Assembly (NCBI RefSeq): GCF_011064845.1 | Contig: NZ_CP049015.1 | Coordinates: 3,906,001-3,970,000 of the forward strand | Origin: Citrobacter freundii ATCC 8090 = MTCC 1658 = NBRC 12681 | GTDB lineage: Bacteria; Pseudomonadota; Gammaproteobacteria; Enterobacterales; Enterobacteriaceae | Length of the DNA stretch: 64,000 bases | Reading direction: 5' to 3' | Program-made: the position numbers and the translations under genes | In this document: positions 49,840 to 59,098 of the stretch, piece by piece | Numbering within the stretch: the first letter of the stretch is position 1 | Layout: each line of letters begins with the position of its first letter | The notes under the pieces: model-generated | What the model saw: the letters and a program-made list of their open reading frames with translations, nothing else | What the model was told of the DNA's origin: nothing | Database searches by the model: none

Positions 49840-50409
49840 TTACTGATACGTTGCGATAAACATGGCGTCAGCTGCAACCAGACCGCCGCTGACGGTGCCG
49901 GTTTTCAGGTAGCCAACGTTGTAGTTAAACAGCATTGGCGCCGCAGTATCGATCACTTTCGCCTGGCGATCCGCGGTGGTAAACGTCTGGACTGCATTGC
50001 TGCTGTCTTTGTTTTGCACCTGGAAACCAACCCCTTGCGCACCCGCAGCAGAAACGTCGGTGTTATCCAGCGCAGAAGTGCTGGCATTAACCGCTGTTCC
50101 TTTTGCAGCCGCCAGATAGCCTGTTACAGTGGCATAGCTCGCACCGGTAATTTTGTCTTTGGAACCCTGGGCCGTACAATCCAGAGAGACTGTGAAGTCT
50201 TTTTTCATTACCGAGTCAGTGGTGGCTGCCGAGACGGTCTTAACGTCAGTCGGATCCAGTTGCACTGAAGTTCCTCCCCCTAAAAGCGCTGCCGTACAGA
50301 TGTTAGTCTGTACTTCACCGGCAAAGTGAATATCCGCAGAGTCCTGATCGCCCGCAAAAGCGCTTCCTGCAAATGCCATAGCAATGGCTGCAATAGTAAA
50401 TTTTTTCAT
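49840..50409 (-). CDS. Major fimbrial subunit
   Basis: 189-residue FimA-type pilin, first gene of the operon. It starts MKKFTIAAIAMAFAGSAFAGDQDSADIHFAGEVQTNICTAAL, with signal peptidase cleavage after AFA. Cysteines at NICTAA and SLDCTAQG, and C-terminal ADAMFIATYQ with penultimate Tyr. Alanine- and threonine-rich as usual for a major pilin. First position and strong RBS (AAGGGAAAAAA) support the major-subunit call. Confidence 0.87.
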   Translation of the reverse strand: MKKFTIAAIAMAFAGSAFAGDQDSADIHFAGEVQTNICTAALLGGGTSVQLDPTDVKTVSAATTDSVMKKDFTVSLDCTAQGSKDKITGASYATVTGYLAAAKGTAVNASTSALDNTDVSAAGAQGVGFQVQNKDSSNAVQTFTTADRQAKVIDTAAPMLFNYNVGYLKTGTVSGGLVAADAMFIATYQ

Positions 50410-50437
50410 TTTTTTCCCTTGGTGATAAATATCCAAT

Positions 50438-50452
50438 ACCATAATTTATGGT
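50438..50452. promoter_or_regulatory. Palindrome in the major pilin leader
   Basis: Perfect 15-bp palindrome ACCATAATTTATGGT in the 5' leader, about 30 bp upstream of the pilin start. It could be an operator or an RNA hairpin. Confidence 0.4.
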
Positions 50453-50732
50453 GTCTGCATTCCTACCAGAGGTGATGCGATAAAATTATATCCCAAGTGA
50501 AGAGACACTATGTGCCAGAAAACATCATTAGATTTATTTTTAGGAAAACATCAATATGAAATAATTATCAGTTAATAAATAAAATAACACCACCAAATAA
50601 TTAAAAATAAACTTCAAACAGATGTATTAATTTTAAAATTATATAATCAACAAGATACTTTATGAATATATGTTATCTGTAATTTATCCGATAATAATAA
50701 ATGAACCTGTAAATAGTCCTACTATAATATTT

Positions 50733-50777
50733 CGTCCTGGACAATCATTCGTTATATCGCATCAGAATGCCAGGACG
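50733..50777 (-). terminator. Inverted repeat at the amiC 3' end
   Basis: CGTCCTGG (50733-50740) and CCAGGACG (50770-50777), with nearly paired CATTC/GAATG inside. It starts just past the amiC stop. No T-run follows, so a terminator role is only a guess. Confidence 0.35.
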
Positions 50778-50782
50778 TGTAT

Positions 50783-52036
50783 TTATCCCCTTCTCGCCAG
50801 CGTCGCCCCATCGGCAAAATAGGCTTTAATCCCTGCCAGAATCGACTCTGCAACTTCCTGCTGGAAGGTCGCCGTTTTGAGTTTGCGCTCTTCCTCAACG
50901 TTACTGATAAATGCCGTTTCGACCAGAATGGACGGGATATCCGGCGCTTTCAGTACCGCAAACCCGGCCTGTTCAACTTGGTTCTTATGCAGGTTGTTGA
51001 TTTTACCAAGCTTATTCAATACCGCTTTACCAAACTTCAGGCTGTCGGCGATGGTCAGCGACTGCACCATGTCAAACATGGTGTGGTCGACGTAACGGTC
51101 ACCGCTCTTACTGACGCCACCAATGAGATCCGAGGCGTTCTGGGTCTGCGCCAGATATTTCGCTGCGGTACTGGTCGCGCCTTTGGTCGAGAGCGCAAAC
51201 ACCGAAGAACCGCTGGGTTGTCGACTGGTAAAGGCATCGGCGTGAATAGAGACAAACAGGTCTGCGCGCTGCTTCTGCGCTTTTGCCACACGGACTTTAA
51301 GCGGAATGAAAATATCTTCATTTCGCGTCATAAAGACCTTCATGTTGCCCTCTTTCTCTATGAGAGCTCGCAGACGGCGGGCAATCTGCAGTACCACATC
51401 TTTTTCACGCGTCTTGTATTTCCCCACCGCACCGGAGTCTTCCCCGCCGTGGCCCGGATCCAACATAATGACAATGGGGCGATCGCGTCCCGCTTTGCCC
51501 GGCTGTGGGCCACTCTGCGCAGGCGGTACCTGTTTATCCAGATCGCCCCTGTTGTAATCTTCCAGCAATGCCAGCAGCGGATCCTGAACATCCTGGGCAT
51601 TTGCGGGATAGAGATCCATCACCAGACGTTCTTTAAAGCCCGCCACCGGTGCCAGGGCAAAAAGTTGCGGCTTCACATTCTGTTTCAGCTCGAACACCAT
51701 CCGTACGGTCTTTGGATCAAACTGGCCAACGCGCGCCGACTTAATATACGGATCGTCAGGACGAATCTGCGCTCCCATGCCCTTGAGCACCGAATTCAAA
51801 TTAACGTCTTCAATATCCACAACCACACGCTCAGGATTACTCAGGGCAAACTGTTTGTATTTCAGCAGACGGTTAGATTCTACCGTGACGCGGGTATAGC
51901 TGGACGCAGGCCAGATACGTACGGCAACGACCTGACTCGCGGCAGCCAGACCCACCTGGCTGACGCTTAAAAGCCACATAGCACCCGCACCTTTCAGTAA
52001 ACGGCGGCGACTGATTGCTGAGTTGGATCCCGACAT
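50783..52036 (-). CDS. amiC: N-acetylmuramoyl-L-alanine amidase AmiC
   Basis: Zinc amidase that splits septal peptidoglycan so daughter cells separate; activated by NlpD. From ATG 52036, behind GGGAGAAGC, it has 417 residues. A twin-arginine signal ([28 protein letters not shown]) precedes an AMIN domain ([22 protein letters not shown]), then an amidase_3 domain with [16 protein letters not shown] (His ligand), [11 protein letters not shown] and the catalytic Glu in [10 protein letters not shown]. Confidence 0.97.
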   Translation of the reverse strand: MSGSNSAISRRRLLKGAGAMWLLSVSQVGLAAASQVVAVRIWPASSYTRVTVESNRLLKYKQFALSNPERVVVDIEDVNLNSVLKGMGAQIRPDDPYIKSARVGQFDPKTVRMVFELKQNVKPQLFALAPVAGFKERLVMDLYPANAQDVQDPLLALLEDYNRGDLDKQVPPAQSGPQPGKAGRDRPIVIMLDPGHGGEDSGAVGKYKTREKDVVLQIARRLRALIEKEGNMKVFMTRNEDIFIPLKVRVAKAQKQRADLFVSIHADAFTSRQPSGSSVFALSTKGATSTAAKYLAQTQNASDLIGGVSKSGDRYVDHTMFDMVQSLTIADSLKFGKAVLNKLGKINNLHKNQVEQAGFAVLKAPDIPSILVETAFISNVEEERKLKTATFQQEVAESILAGIKAYFADGATLARRG

Positions 52037-52220
52037 GCTTCTCCCGAGCAAAAGAAATCTTTTTAGAGGTAATACGTAAAACGTCCGAATTGACAGGAAA
52101 CTTTAGCGAATGACGCATAATCTGTCATCTATAAAAGGGTAAACATTCTTTTTATATTCACGGTATTACTGATAAAAATCTTCAGCATGGGTAAAAATTA
52201 CGCTTGCGCACAGAACCAAA

Positions 52221-52257
52221 ACAGAATAAAAATACACAAATTACGAATAATCATGCA
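52221..52257 (+). promoter_or_regulatory. Paired ARG boxes of the argA operator
   Basis: Two adjacent 18-bp sites (ACAGAATAAAAATACACA and ATTACGAATAATCATGCA) match the ArgR box pattern GAAT-AT-rich-ATTC-like and its position in E. coli, just before the argA GTG. Confidence 0.8.
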
Positions 52258-52270
52258 ATGAGGGTGTGCC

Positions 52271-53602
52271 GTGGTGAAGGAGCGTAGAACCGAACTGGTA
52301 CAGGGATTCCGCCATTCTGTTCCCTATATCAATACCCATCGGGGAAAAACGTTTGTCATTATGCTGGGCGGTGAAGCCATCGAGCATGAAAACTTTTCCA
52401 GTATCGTCAATGACATTGGTCTTCTTCATAGCCTCGGCATCCGCCTGGTCGTGGTCTATGGCGCTCGACCGCAGATTGATGCCAATCTTGCGGCGCATCA
52501 TCATGAGCCGGTGTACCACAAAAACACGCGCGTCACCGATGCGAAAACCCTGGAGCTGGTCAAACAGGCTGCAGGGCTACTTCAGCTTGATATTACCGCC
52601 CGCCTGTCGATGAGCCTGAATAATACGCCATTGCAGGGTGCACACATCAATGTGGTCAGCGGTAATTTTATTATCTCCCAGCCGCTGGGCGTTGATGACG
52701 GCGTAGATTACTGCCATAGCGGGCGTATTCGTCGCATCGATGAAGATGCCATTCACCGCCAGTTAGATAGCGGCGCGATTGTGTTGATGGGCCCGGTCGC
52801 CGTTTCCGTCACTGGTGAGAGCTTTAATCTGACGTCAGAAGAGGTCGCCACGCAGCTGGCTATCAAACTGAAGGCAGAGAAAATGATCGGTTTTTGCTCG
52901 TCTCAGGGTGTCACCAACGATGATGGCGATATTATTTCCGAGTTGTTTCCTAACGAAGCTCAGGCTCGCGTTGAGTTGCAGGAAGAGAAAGGCGATTACA
53001 GCTCCGGTACGGTGCGTTTCCTGCGCGGAGCAGTGAAAGCCTGTCGCAGTGGCGTACGCCGCTGCCATCTGATCAGCTATCAGGAAGATGGCGCCTTGTT
53101 GCAAGAACTGTTCTCCCGCGACGGCATCGGTACGCAGATCGTGATGGAAAGCGCCGAGCAGATCCGTCGCGCTACCATCAACGATATCGGCGGGATTCTG
53201 GAGCTTATCCGCCCGCTGGAACAGCAAGGTATTCTGGTCCGCCGCTCGCGCGAGCAGTTGGAAATGGAGATCGACAAATTCACGATTATTCAGCGTGATA
53301 ACCTGACTATCGCCTGTGCCGCTCTGTACCCTTTCCCGGAAGAGAGAATTGGCGAAATGGCGTGCGTAGCGGTACATCCGGACTACCGTAGCTCGTCGCG
53401 CGGGGAAGTGTTGCTGGAACGGATCGCCGCGCAGGCCCGGCAAATGGGGCTGAGCAAGCTGTTCGTGCTGACCACGCGCAGCATTCACTGGTTTCAGGAG
53501 CGAGGCTTCACGCCGGTAGATATCGACCTGCTGCCGGAAAGCAAAAAAGAGATGTACAACTATCAGCGGCGGTCAAAAGTGCTGATGGCGGATTTGGCAT
53601 AG
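52271..53602 (+). CDS. argA: Amino-acid N-acetyltransferase ArgA
   Basis: First enzyme of arginine synthesis, N-acetylating glutamate; inhibited by arginine. It has 443 residues and a GTG start at 52271 ([20 protein letters not shown]), the E. coli start, with GAGG upstream. The N-terminal amino-acid-kinase-like domain ([21 protein letters not shown]) is catalytically inert for kinase chemistry. The C-terminal GNAT domain ([39 protein letters not shown]) carries the acetyltransferase site. Confidence 0.98.
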   Translation: MVKERRTELVQGFRHSVPYINTHRGKTFVIMLGGEAIEHENFSSIVNDIGLLHSLGIRLVVVYGARPQIDANLAAHHHEPVYHKNTRVTDAKTLELVKQAAGLLQLDITARLSMSLNNTPLQGAHINVVSGNFIISQPLGVDDGVDYCHSGRIRRIDEDAIHRQLDSGAIVLMGPVAVSVTGESFNLTSEEVATQLAIKLKAEKMIGFCSSQGVTNDDGDIISELFPNEAQARVELQEEKGDYSSGTVRFLRGAVKACRSGVRRCHLISYQEDGALLQELFSRDGIGTQIVMESAEQIRRATINDIGGILELIRPLEQQGILVRRSREQLEMEIDKFTIIQRDNLTIACAALYPFPEERIGEMACVAVHPDYRSSSRGEVLLERIAAQARQMGLSKLFVLTTRSIHWFQERGFTPVDIDLLPESKKEMYNYQRRSKVLMADLA

Positions 53603-53609
53603 GCGTGGT

Positions 53610-53730
53610 TGCCGGATGCGGCATAAAGTTCGCTGGCACATCTTTGGTATGCAGATCGTAGGCCTGATCAGACGCGATAGCGTCGCCATCAGGCACACAG
53701 CCGGATGGCGCTGACGCTTATCCGGCCTAC
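53610..53730. repeat. REP cluster between argA and recD
   Basis: Three REP-like units in 120 bp (TTGCCGGATGCGGCATAA, TAGGCCTGATCAGACGCG...CCATCAGGCA and GCCGGATGGCGCTGACGC...TATCCGGCCTAC) between convergent argA and recD, running over the recD stop. Confidence 0.85.
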
Positions 53731-55556
53731 ATCATGCCATCATTAAACAACGCCGACAATCCGCTGCGGCGTTCGGTTCGGGTGGCAATGGCGCCACTCA
53801 ATATCCGCTCATCAGCATACAGCGACAAACGACGGCGCGCGCGGGTAACGGCGGTATAGACCAGCTCGCGAGTCACCACAGGTGAATGCTGGTTGGGTAA
53901 AATCAACGCCGCGTGGTCAAACTCAGATCCCTGCGATTTGTGCACCGTCATTGCCCAGGTGGTTTCATGTTCAGGCAAGCGGCTGGGCTGGACCGATTTG
54001 ATAGAACCGCCCGGCAGCGCAAACCACACCCTCAGACCCTGCCCACGATCCAGGGCAATGCCAATATCACCGTTAAATAATCCCAGCGAACTGTCATTGC
54101 GCGCGATCATCACTGGCCTTCCCTCATACCAGCGGCTATGCGTCGAACGGTGAATTTTGCGTTTTTGCGCCATCACCTGCTCAATGCGTTCATTCAAACC
54201 ACCCACGCCAAACGGTCCTTCCCGCAGGGCACACAATAGCTGATACTCATTGAAGGCCTGAATGACAGCATCCGGCTCGGCGCGCTCGCGCAGTAAATCC
54301 AGATAGTGACCATAACCAGCCAGCGCTTCCTCCAGCATCGCAGCGTAATCTTCGCTGCTGTGCAGAGCGCGTTTTTCGATGTCGCCAAATCCCTGCTGGA
54401 AGACCGTTTTTATCGCGGCTTTGTCACCACGATTAATCGCCGCAGCCAACTGACCGATTCCGGAATCGCTACCGAAACGGTAGCTCTTTTGCAGCAGGCA
54501 CAAACTGTCGCGCAGAGCAGCCGCCTGAGTTCCCGAACCAGCCGGAATAGTGGTTTCAGTCAGACGACTAAGCTGGCGGGCACGCTCTGGGGTAAAACCA
54601 TCACCGACGAAAGCACAGATATCCCCCAGTACCGCCCCCGCTTCAACAGAAGCGAGCTGGTCGCGATCGCCCAGAAAAATCACCCGCCCGTGTGGCGGTA
54701 GCGCATCGATAAGGCGCGACATCATCGGCAAATCGATCATCGAGGCTTCATCCACTACCAGCACGTCAAGATGCAGCGGGTTTCCTGCATGATGCCGCAA
54801 GCGTTGGCTACCAGGCTGAGCGCCTAATAATCGATGCAGCGTACTGGCATCATCGGGAATGCGCTTCTTTTGCTCATCGGTCAGCGGCAGTTCACGCAAC
54901 GCCGCGCCCAGCGAGGCGGTCAGACGTGCTGCTGCTTTTCCCGTGGGCGCCGCCAGGCGAATACGACAGCGTTCACCGTCCGCCATCTGAATCAACGCCG
55001 CCAGAAGCCTCGCCACCGTTGTTGTTTTTCCGGTCCCCGGTCCGCCGGAGATCACCGATATACGCCGGGTGAGCGCGACAGCAGCGGCCACTTTTTGCCA
55101 GTTAACGCCTTCAACGGGCGGAAACAGCGCTGCCAGCGTGTGGGTCAGCCGTTGTTCATCCACCTCAATGGCGTAGTTAACTTCACCGAAAAAGCGCGCC
55201 ACCGCGCGTTCGTTATGCCACATCCGGTTCAGATACAAACGATCGCCGTACAGCACCAGCGGTGTGGGCTGCTCGCCACGGCTTACCGCCCCGGAGGCCA
55301 GCAGGCATTCCGCCCAGTCTTCGGGCTCTCCCGCTTCAGCGAGCCAGGCGCTTAACAGAGGATGGGCGTCCTCACTTCGGGATAGACGCGAAAGCGGTAA
55401 GCAGACGTGCCCTTCTCCTGCTTCACGGCTGAGCAACGCCGCTGCCAGCGCAACGGCAGGGTTATCATTTCCGGCAACCGCCAGCGCGAACTGGGCATCC
55501 AGAGGGCGGAGCTGCTTTTGCTCAACGGCTTCCAGTAATCGTTTCTGGATTGTCAT
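53727..55556 (-). CDS. recD: Exonuclease V alpha subunit RecD
   Basis: Fast 5'-3' helicase subunit of RecBCD. It has 609 residues with Walker [22 protein letters not shown] near residue 165-185, Walker [14 protein letters not shown] and later helicase motifs ([50 protein letters not shown]). The start overlaps the recB stop by 4 nt. Its TAG stop is the reverse complement of CTA within a REP unit, so the C-terminus abuts mobile-type repeat DNA. Confidence 0.97.
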   Translation of the reverse strand: MTIQKRLLEAVEQKQLRPLDAQFALAVAGNDNPAVALAAALLSREAGEGHVCLPLSRLSRSEDAHPLLSAWLAEAGEPEDWAECLLASGAVSRGEQPTPLVLYGDRLYLNRMWHNERAVARFFGEVNYAIEVDEQRLTHTLAALFPPVEGVNWQKVAAAVALTRRISVISGGPGTGKTTTVARLLAALIQMADGERCRIRLAAPTGKAAARLTASLGAALRELPLTDEQKKRIPDDASTLHRLLGAQPGSQRLRHHAGNPLHLDVLVVDEASMIDLPMMSRLIDALPPHGRVIFLGDRDQLASVEAGAVLGDICAFVGDGFTPERARQLSRLTETTIPAGSGTQAAALRDSLCLLQKSYRFGSDSGIGQLAAAINRGDKAAIKTVFQQGFGDIEKRALHSSEDYAAMLEEALAGYGHYLDLLRERAEPDAVIQAFNEYQLLCALREGPFGVGGLNERIEQVMAQKRKIHRSTHSRWYEGRPVMIARNDSSLGLFNGDIGIALDRGQGLRVWFALPGGSIKSVQPSRLPEHETTWAMTVHKSQGSEFDHAALILPNQHSPVVTRELVYTAVTRARRRLSLYADERILSGAIATRTERRSGLSALFNDGMM

Positions 55557-58500
55557 GACATCTCCTCCAGCGGCACACCGGCAAACAACTCGTCCATCAA
55601 AGCGATTAACTCTCCGTCAGGTCGGGTCGCATAAATTCCCTGCTGCGGATTTTCACGGTCAACGCCACGCAGGAAGAGATAGATAACTCCGCCAAAATGG
55701 CGTTCATAATCGTAATCAGCAATGCGATGGCGCAAGTAGCGATGCAGCGCCAGGGTATAAAGTTGATACTGCAGGTCGTAGCGATGCGCCTGCATGGCAG
55801 AGGCCATCGCTTGCTGCGTATAGGCGGAGCTGTCTTCACCCAGCCAGTTCGATTTGTAATCGAGCAGGTAATAGCGCCCCTGATGGCGGAATACCAGGTC
55901 AATAAAGCCTTTTAGCATGCCGCGCACCTGCATAAAGTCCAACGCAGGGCACCCCGCCGAGAGCGGATCGTACTGACGAATCAACGCATCAAGTTGGTTG
56001 GCCATCAGCGGCTGCGAAATCGGCAGATAAAACTCCATCTCCACCTGTTTTTCTCGCGCGGAAAGCTGGCTCAAACTCACGCCCGTCTCGTTGAGAGGCG
56101 CCTGCAAAATGGCGTCCAGCCATTCGGTCAAAACCGGCGTCCAGTGCGCGTCATAACCGCCCAACGCCAGTTGCTCCTCGACCCAATGCGGATCCACCGG
56201 TTGCGTAAAATCGAGATTTTCAAACAGGCTATGCAAGAACGTACCCGGCGAAGCGCCGCGCGGGAACTGATGCGGTGTGAGTCCTGATTCTTCAATAACC
56301 TCACCGACGCCTGCGGCATCGATATCCAGTCGAGGGATCAGATCCTGCGCAATACCATGTCCACGCTGTTGCAGACCGGAATAACTGGTCACGCGCCAGC
56401 TATCGCCGGGCGTACGCTGCAGTATTTTTGCACTCAGTTCACTGCTAACAGACTGCGCAACCTGCCAGGGTTCGCCGTCAGGCTGCGCGGGAATCTGGCA
56501 GGCAATATCGTCGCAGCACAGCGCTTCAATCGCGCCACGCAGACCCGCGGCATCCATCGGCTCGCCTTTTTGCAACAGGCGACCAAGGGCGCTCTGATGC
56601 ACATCGGTATCCCCTTTTTTATCGCCCCGACGTCGTACCAACGGCGCAACGCCAAGGCTGCAGTGCCATACCGAACGGGTTAGCGCGACATACAGCAAAC
56701 GCAGGTCTTCCGCCAGACGTTCCGCTTCTGCCAGCTCAACGCTCTCCTCGGCATCGCTGAGATCCAGCACCGCTTCAAAGGAGCTGCGATCGTGGTAGAA
56801 AGCCTGATCCTGGACGCGGAAATTGGTGATAAATGGCAGCCAGACCAGCGGATATTCCAGCCCTTTCGATTTATGGATGGTGACGATTTTAACCAAATGC
56901 TTGTCGCTTTCGAGCCTGAGCTGCTGACTGGACGCATTGCTGTCGGGTTCAAGAATATGCTGGGACAACCAGCGCACCAGCGCATGCTCGCTTTCCAGCT
57001 GCGAGCCCGCTTCCTGCAACAGTTCGCTGATATGTAAAATGTCGGTCAGTCGACGTTCGCCCCCCGCCGTCGCCAGCAGGTTCTCCGCAATCTGGCGGGC
57101 AGCCATCAGCGCGCGCAGCATCGGCATCACGCCGCGTTTATGCCAGATCTGACGATAACCATCGAACTCCTCGACCACCGCATCCCAGGCATTTTCGTCG
57201 TTATTTAACGCTTCAAGATCCTGCGCATTCAGCCCCATCATTGAGGTCGCCAGCGCGCTACGCAGCGTGTTCTCACGCTCCGGCGTCATCACCGCCTGCA
57301 GCACCCACAGCAACTCCTGCGCTTCCAGCGTTTCAAATACGCTGTCACGGTTAGAGAGGTAGACGGAGGGAATGGCCAGTTGCGTCAGCGCATCGCGGAC
57401 CAGCGCCGCTTCCTGGCGGCTACGTACCAGTACGCTGATGTCCGACGCGCGTACCGGGCTGGATGCTTTGCCACTGACCAGTTGCGCAGCGCCAGAATGT
57501 CCGGCCTTAAGCCAGTCGCGAATTTGCGTGGCGCACACCTGCGCCATGTAGTTCTGATAGTCGCCTACGCCACAGCTTTCCCCTTCCATCAGCCACATAC
57601 TCATGGCTGGCTGCGTTTCACCGTGTAAAACAAACTGAAGCGACTGGTTTTTTTCTGCGAATTTTACCGGGCTGAAGGGGATTTCGCGGAACATAAAGGC
57701 GTCGTCCATCTGGCTGAAAAGCGTATTCACGCTATTGACCATGCCAGGGGCCGAACGCCAGTTGGTATCAAGCGTATAGTGTGCGCTGACTTCGCTGCGC
57801 GCCTTCATATAGGTGAAGATATCCGCACCGCGAAACGCGTAAATCGCCTGTTTTGGATCGCCAATCAGCAGAAGTGCGGTATCCGGCTGATGCTGCCAGA
57901 TCCGACGAAAAATACGGTACTGCTGCGGATCGGTATCCTGGAATTCATCGATCATGGCAACCGGAAAACGGGTGCGAATAGCCGTCGCCAGCGCATCGCC
58001 GCTTTCACTGCGCAACGCTGCATCCAGACGGCTGAGCATATCGTCAAAACCCAGCTCGCCGCGGCGGCGTTTCTCCTCGGCAACCGCCGCGCGGATCTCC
58101 GCCAGCGCCCGGGTGATCACCAGATCGCGCAGGGTTAACGGTTCGCTAAGCAGTTCATCAATAGCGACGAAAAGCGGGTGCTGAGGAGTTATCCCGCCCG
58201 CTTTGGTTCGCTCTTCTAAAAAGCGCTGGGAGAATTTCTCCAACGCATCAGGCAACTGATAGCTTTGGGTTTCTTCCTGCGCCCATGCGCTGATCTTTTC
58301 GATCCACTTACCCTGGTTAGCGCGATTAAATTTACGCCGATCGATCCCGGAGGCTTCCAGCAGACCATCCAGCTCATCAACAGAATCACGCCATTGCTGC
58401 TTGATCTGGTTAATGCGTGCAAGAATTTGTTCATGCCGGGAGGCCAGCGTTTCGTCATCGGGCGGAGGAGCCTTGATAACCGGTGCTTCCCCTTGCAGAT

Positions 58501-59098
58501 AGCGATCGATATCTCTCAGCAGCGCCTGCGGCCCTTTCCACGTTTCAAAAACCACCTGCGCAATGTCGCGGGGCAACGGGTAGCAGTGCCGACGCCAGAA
58601 GTCCGCGCAGGCCTGATAGCGCAGCAGCGATTCATCCTCTATCAGTTGCTGTTCGAACAACATGCCAGACTCAAAGGCGTTAAGGCTGAGCATACGCTGA
58701 CAAAAACCGTGGATGGTAAACACCGCCGCTTCATCCATCTGTCTTTCAGCCAATAACAGCCACTGAGCAGCCTGTTTTTTATCGGCAATTTCATCTAACA
58801 AACGGGCATATAGCGGGTTGTCGGTGGTTTCACGCAGGCAGGCAATTCGCAGTTCATGAATGTTGCTACGAATTCGACCGCGCAACTCTTCGGTAGCCGC
58901 CTCAGTGAAGGTGACTACCAGCAGTTCTTCGACGGTCAGAGGACGAGGAAAGGCGGCAGAGCCGCCCAGTCCAAGCAGTAAACGTAAATACAGGGCGGCG
59001 ATGGTAAAGGTTTTACCGGTGCCCGCAGAGGCTTCAATCAGACGCTCGCCCGTCAGGGGCAAACGCAGTGGATCAAGGGACTCAGCGGCATCATTCAT
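55553..59098 (-). CDS. recB: Exonuclease V beta subunit RecB
   Basis: 3'-5' helicase and nuclease of RecBCD, processing double-strand breaks at Chi. From ATG 59098 it has 1181 residues beginning [41 protein letters not shown], which includes Walker A. Two upstream frames (to 59107) are alternative starts. Other helicase motifs include [20 protein letters not shown] and [17 protein letters not shown]. The C-terminal nuclease site [11 protein letters not shown] holds the catalytic Asp. It overlaps the ptrA stop by 8 nt (ATGAATGA). Confidence 0.97.
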   Translation of the reverse strand: MNDAAESLDPLRLPLTGERLIEASAGTGKTFTIAALYLRLLLGLGGSAAFPRPLTVEELLVVTFTEAATEELRGRIRSNIHELRIACLRETTDNPLYARLLDEIADKKQAAQWLLLAERQMDEAAVFTIHGFCQRMLSLNAFESGMLFEQQLIEDESLLRYQACADFWRRHCYPLPRDIAQVVFETWKGPQALLRDIDRYLQGEAPVIKAPPPDDETLASRHEQILARINQIKQQWRDSVDELDGLLEASGIDRRKFNRANQGKWIEKISAWAQEETQSYQLPDALEKFSQRFLEERTKAGGITPQHPLFVAIDELLSEPLTLRDLVITRALAEIRAAVAEEKRRRGELGFDDMLSRLDAALRSESGDALATAIRTRFPVAMIDEFQDTDPQQYRIFRRIWQHQPDTALLLIGDPKQAIYAFRGADIFTYMKARSEVSAHYTLDTNWRSAPGMVNSVNTLFSQMDDAFMFREIPFSPVKFAEKNQSLQFVLHGETQPAMSMWLMEGESCGVGDYQNYMAQVCATQIRDWLKAGHSGAAQLVSGKASSPVRASDISVLVRSRQEAALVRDALTQLAIPSVYLSNRDSVFETLEAQELLWVLQAVMTPERENTLRSALATSMMGLNAQDLEALNNDENAWDAVVEEFDGYRQIWHKRGVMPMLRALMAARQIAENLLATAGGERRLTDILHISELLQEAGSQLESEHALVRWLSQHILEPDSNASSQQLRLESDKHLVKIVTIHKSKGLEYPLVWLPFITNFRVQDQAFYHDRSSFEAVLDLSDAEESVELAEAERLAEDLRLLYVALTRSVWHCSLGVAPLVRRRGDKKGDTDVHQSALGRLLQKGEPMDAAGLRGAIEALCCDDIACQIPAQPDGEPWQVAQSVSSELSAKILQRTPGDSWRVTSYSGLQQRGHGIAQDLIPRLDIDAAGVGEVIEESGLTPHQFPRGASPGTFLHSLFENLDFTQPVDPHWVEEQLALGGYDAHWTPVLTEWLDAILQAPLNETGVSLSQLSAREKQVEMEFYLPISQPLMANQLDALIRQYDPLSAGCPALDFMQVRGMLKGFIDLVFRHQGRYYLLDYKSNWLGEDSSAYTQQAMASAMQAHRYDLQYQLYTLALHRYLRHRIADYDYERHFGGVIYLFLRGVDRENPQQGIYATRPDGELIALMDELFAGVPLEEMS

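Larger units (their letters stand above)
50410..50782. promoter_or_regulatory. AT-rich region upstream of the fimbrial operon
   Basis: About 370 bp without a gene between the major pilin and amiC. It is strikingly AT-rich, which suits an H-NS-silenced promoter. Seen in it: a palindrome at 50438-50452, a possible -10 (TATAAT on the minus strand at 50485-50490) about 75 bp before the pilin ATG, and an imperfect inverted repeat at 50733-50777 near the amiC end. No recombinase-type long inverted repeats were seen. Confidence 0.55.

Noticed and set aside
50410..50782. Phase-variable invertible promoter
   Set aside because: No pair of recombinase-type inverted repeats flanks a promoter, and no fimB/fimE-like gene is in the window. 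The short dyads are too small or too close.
50777..51970. 397-codon open frame antisense to amiC
   Set aside because: Shadow of amiC; Arg- and His-rich, with no domain or ribosome site.
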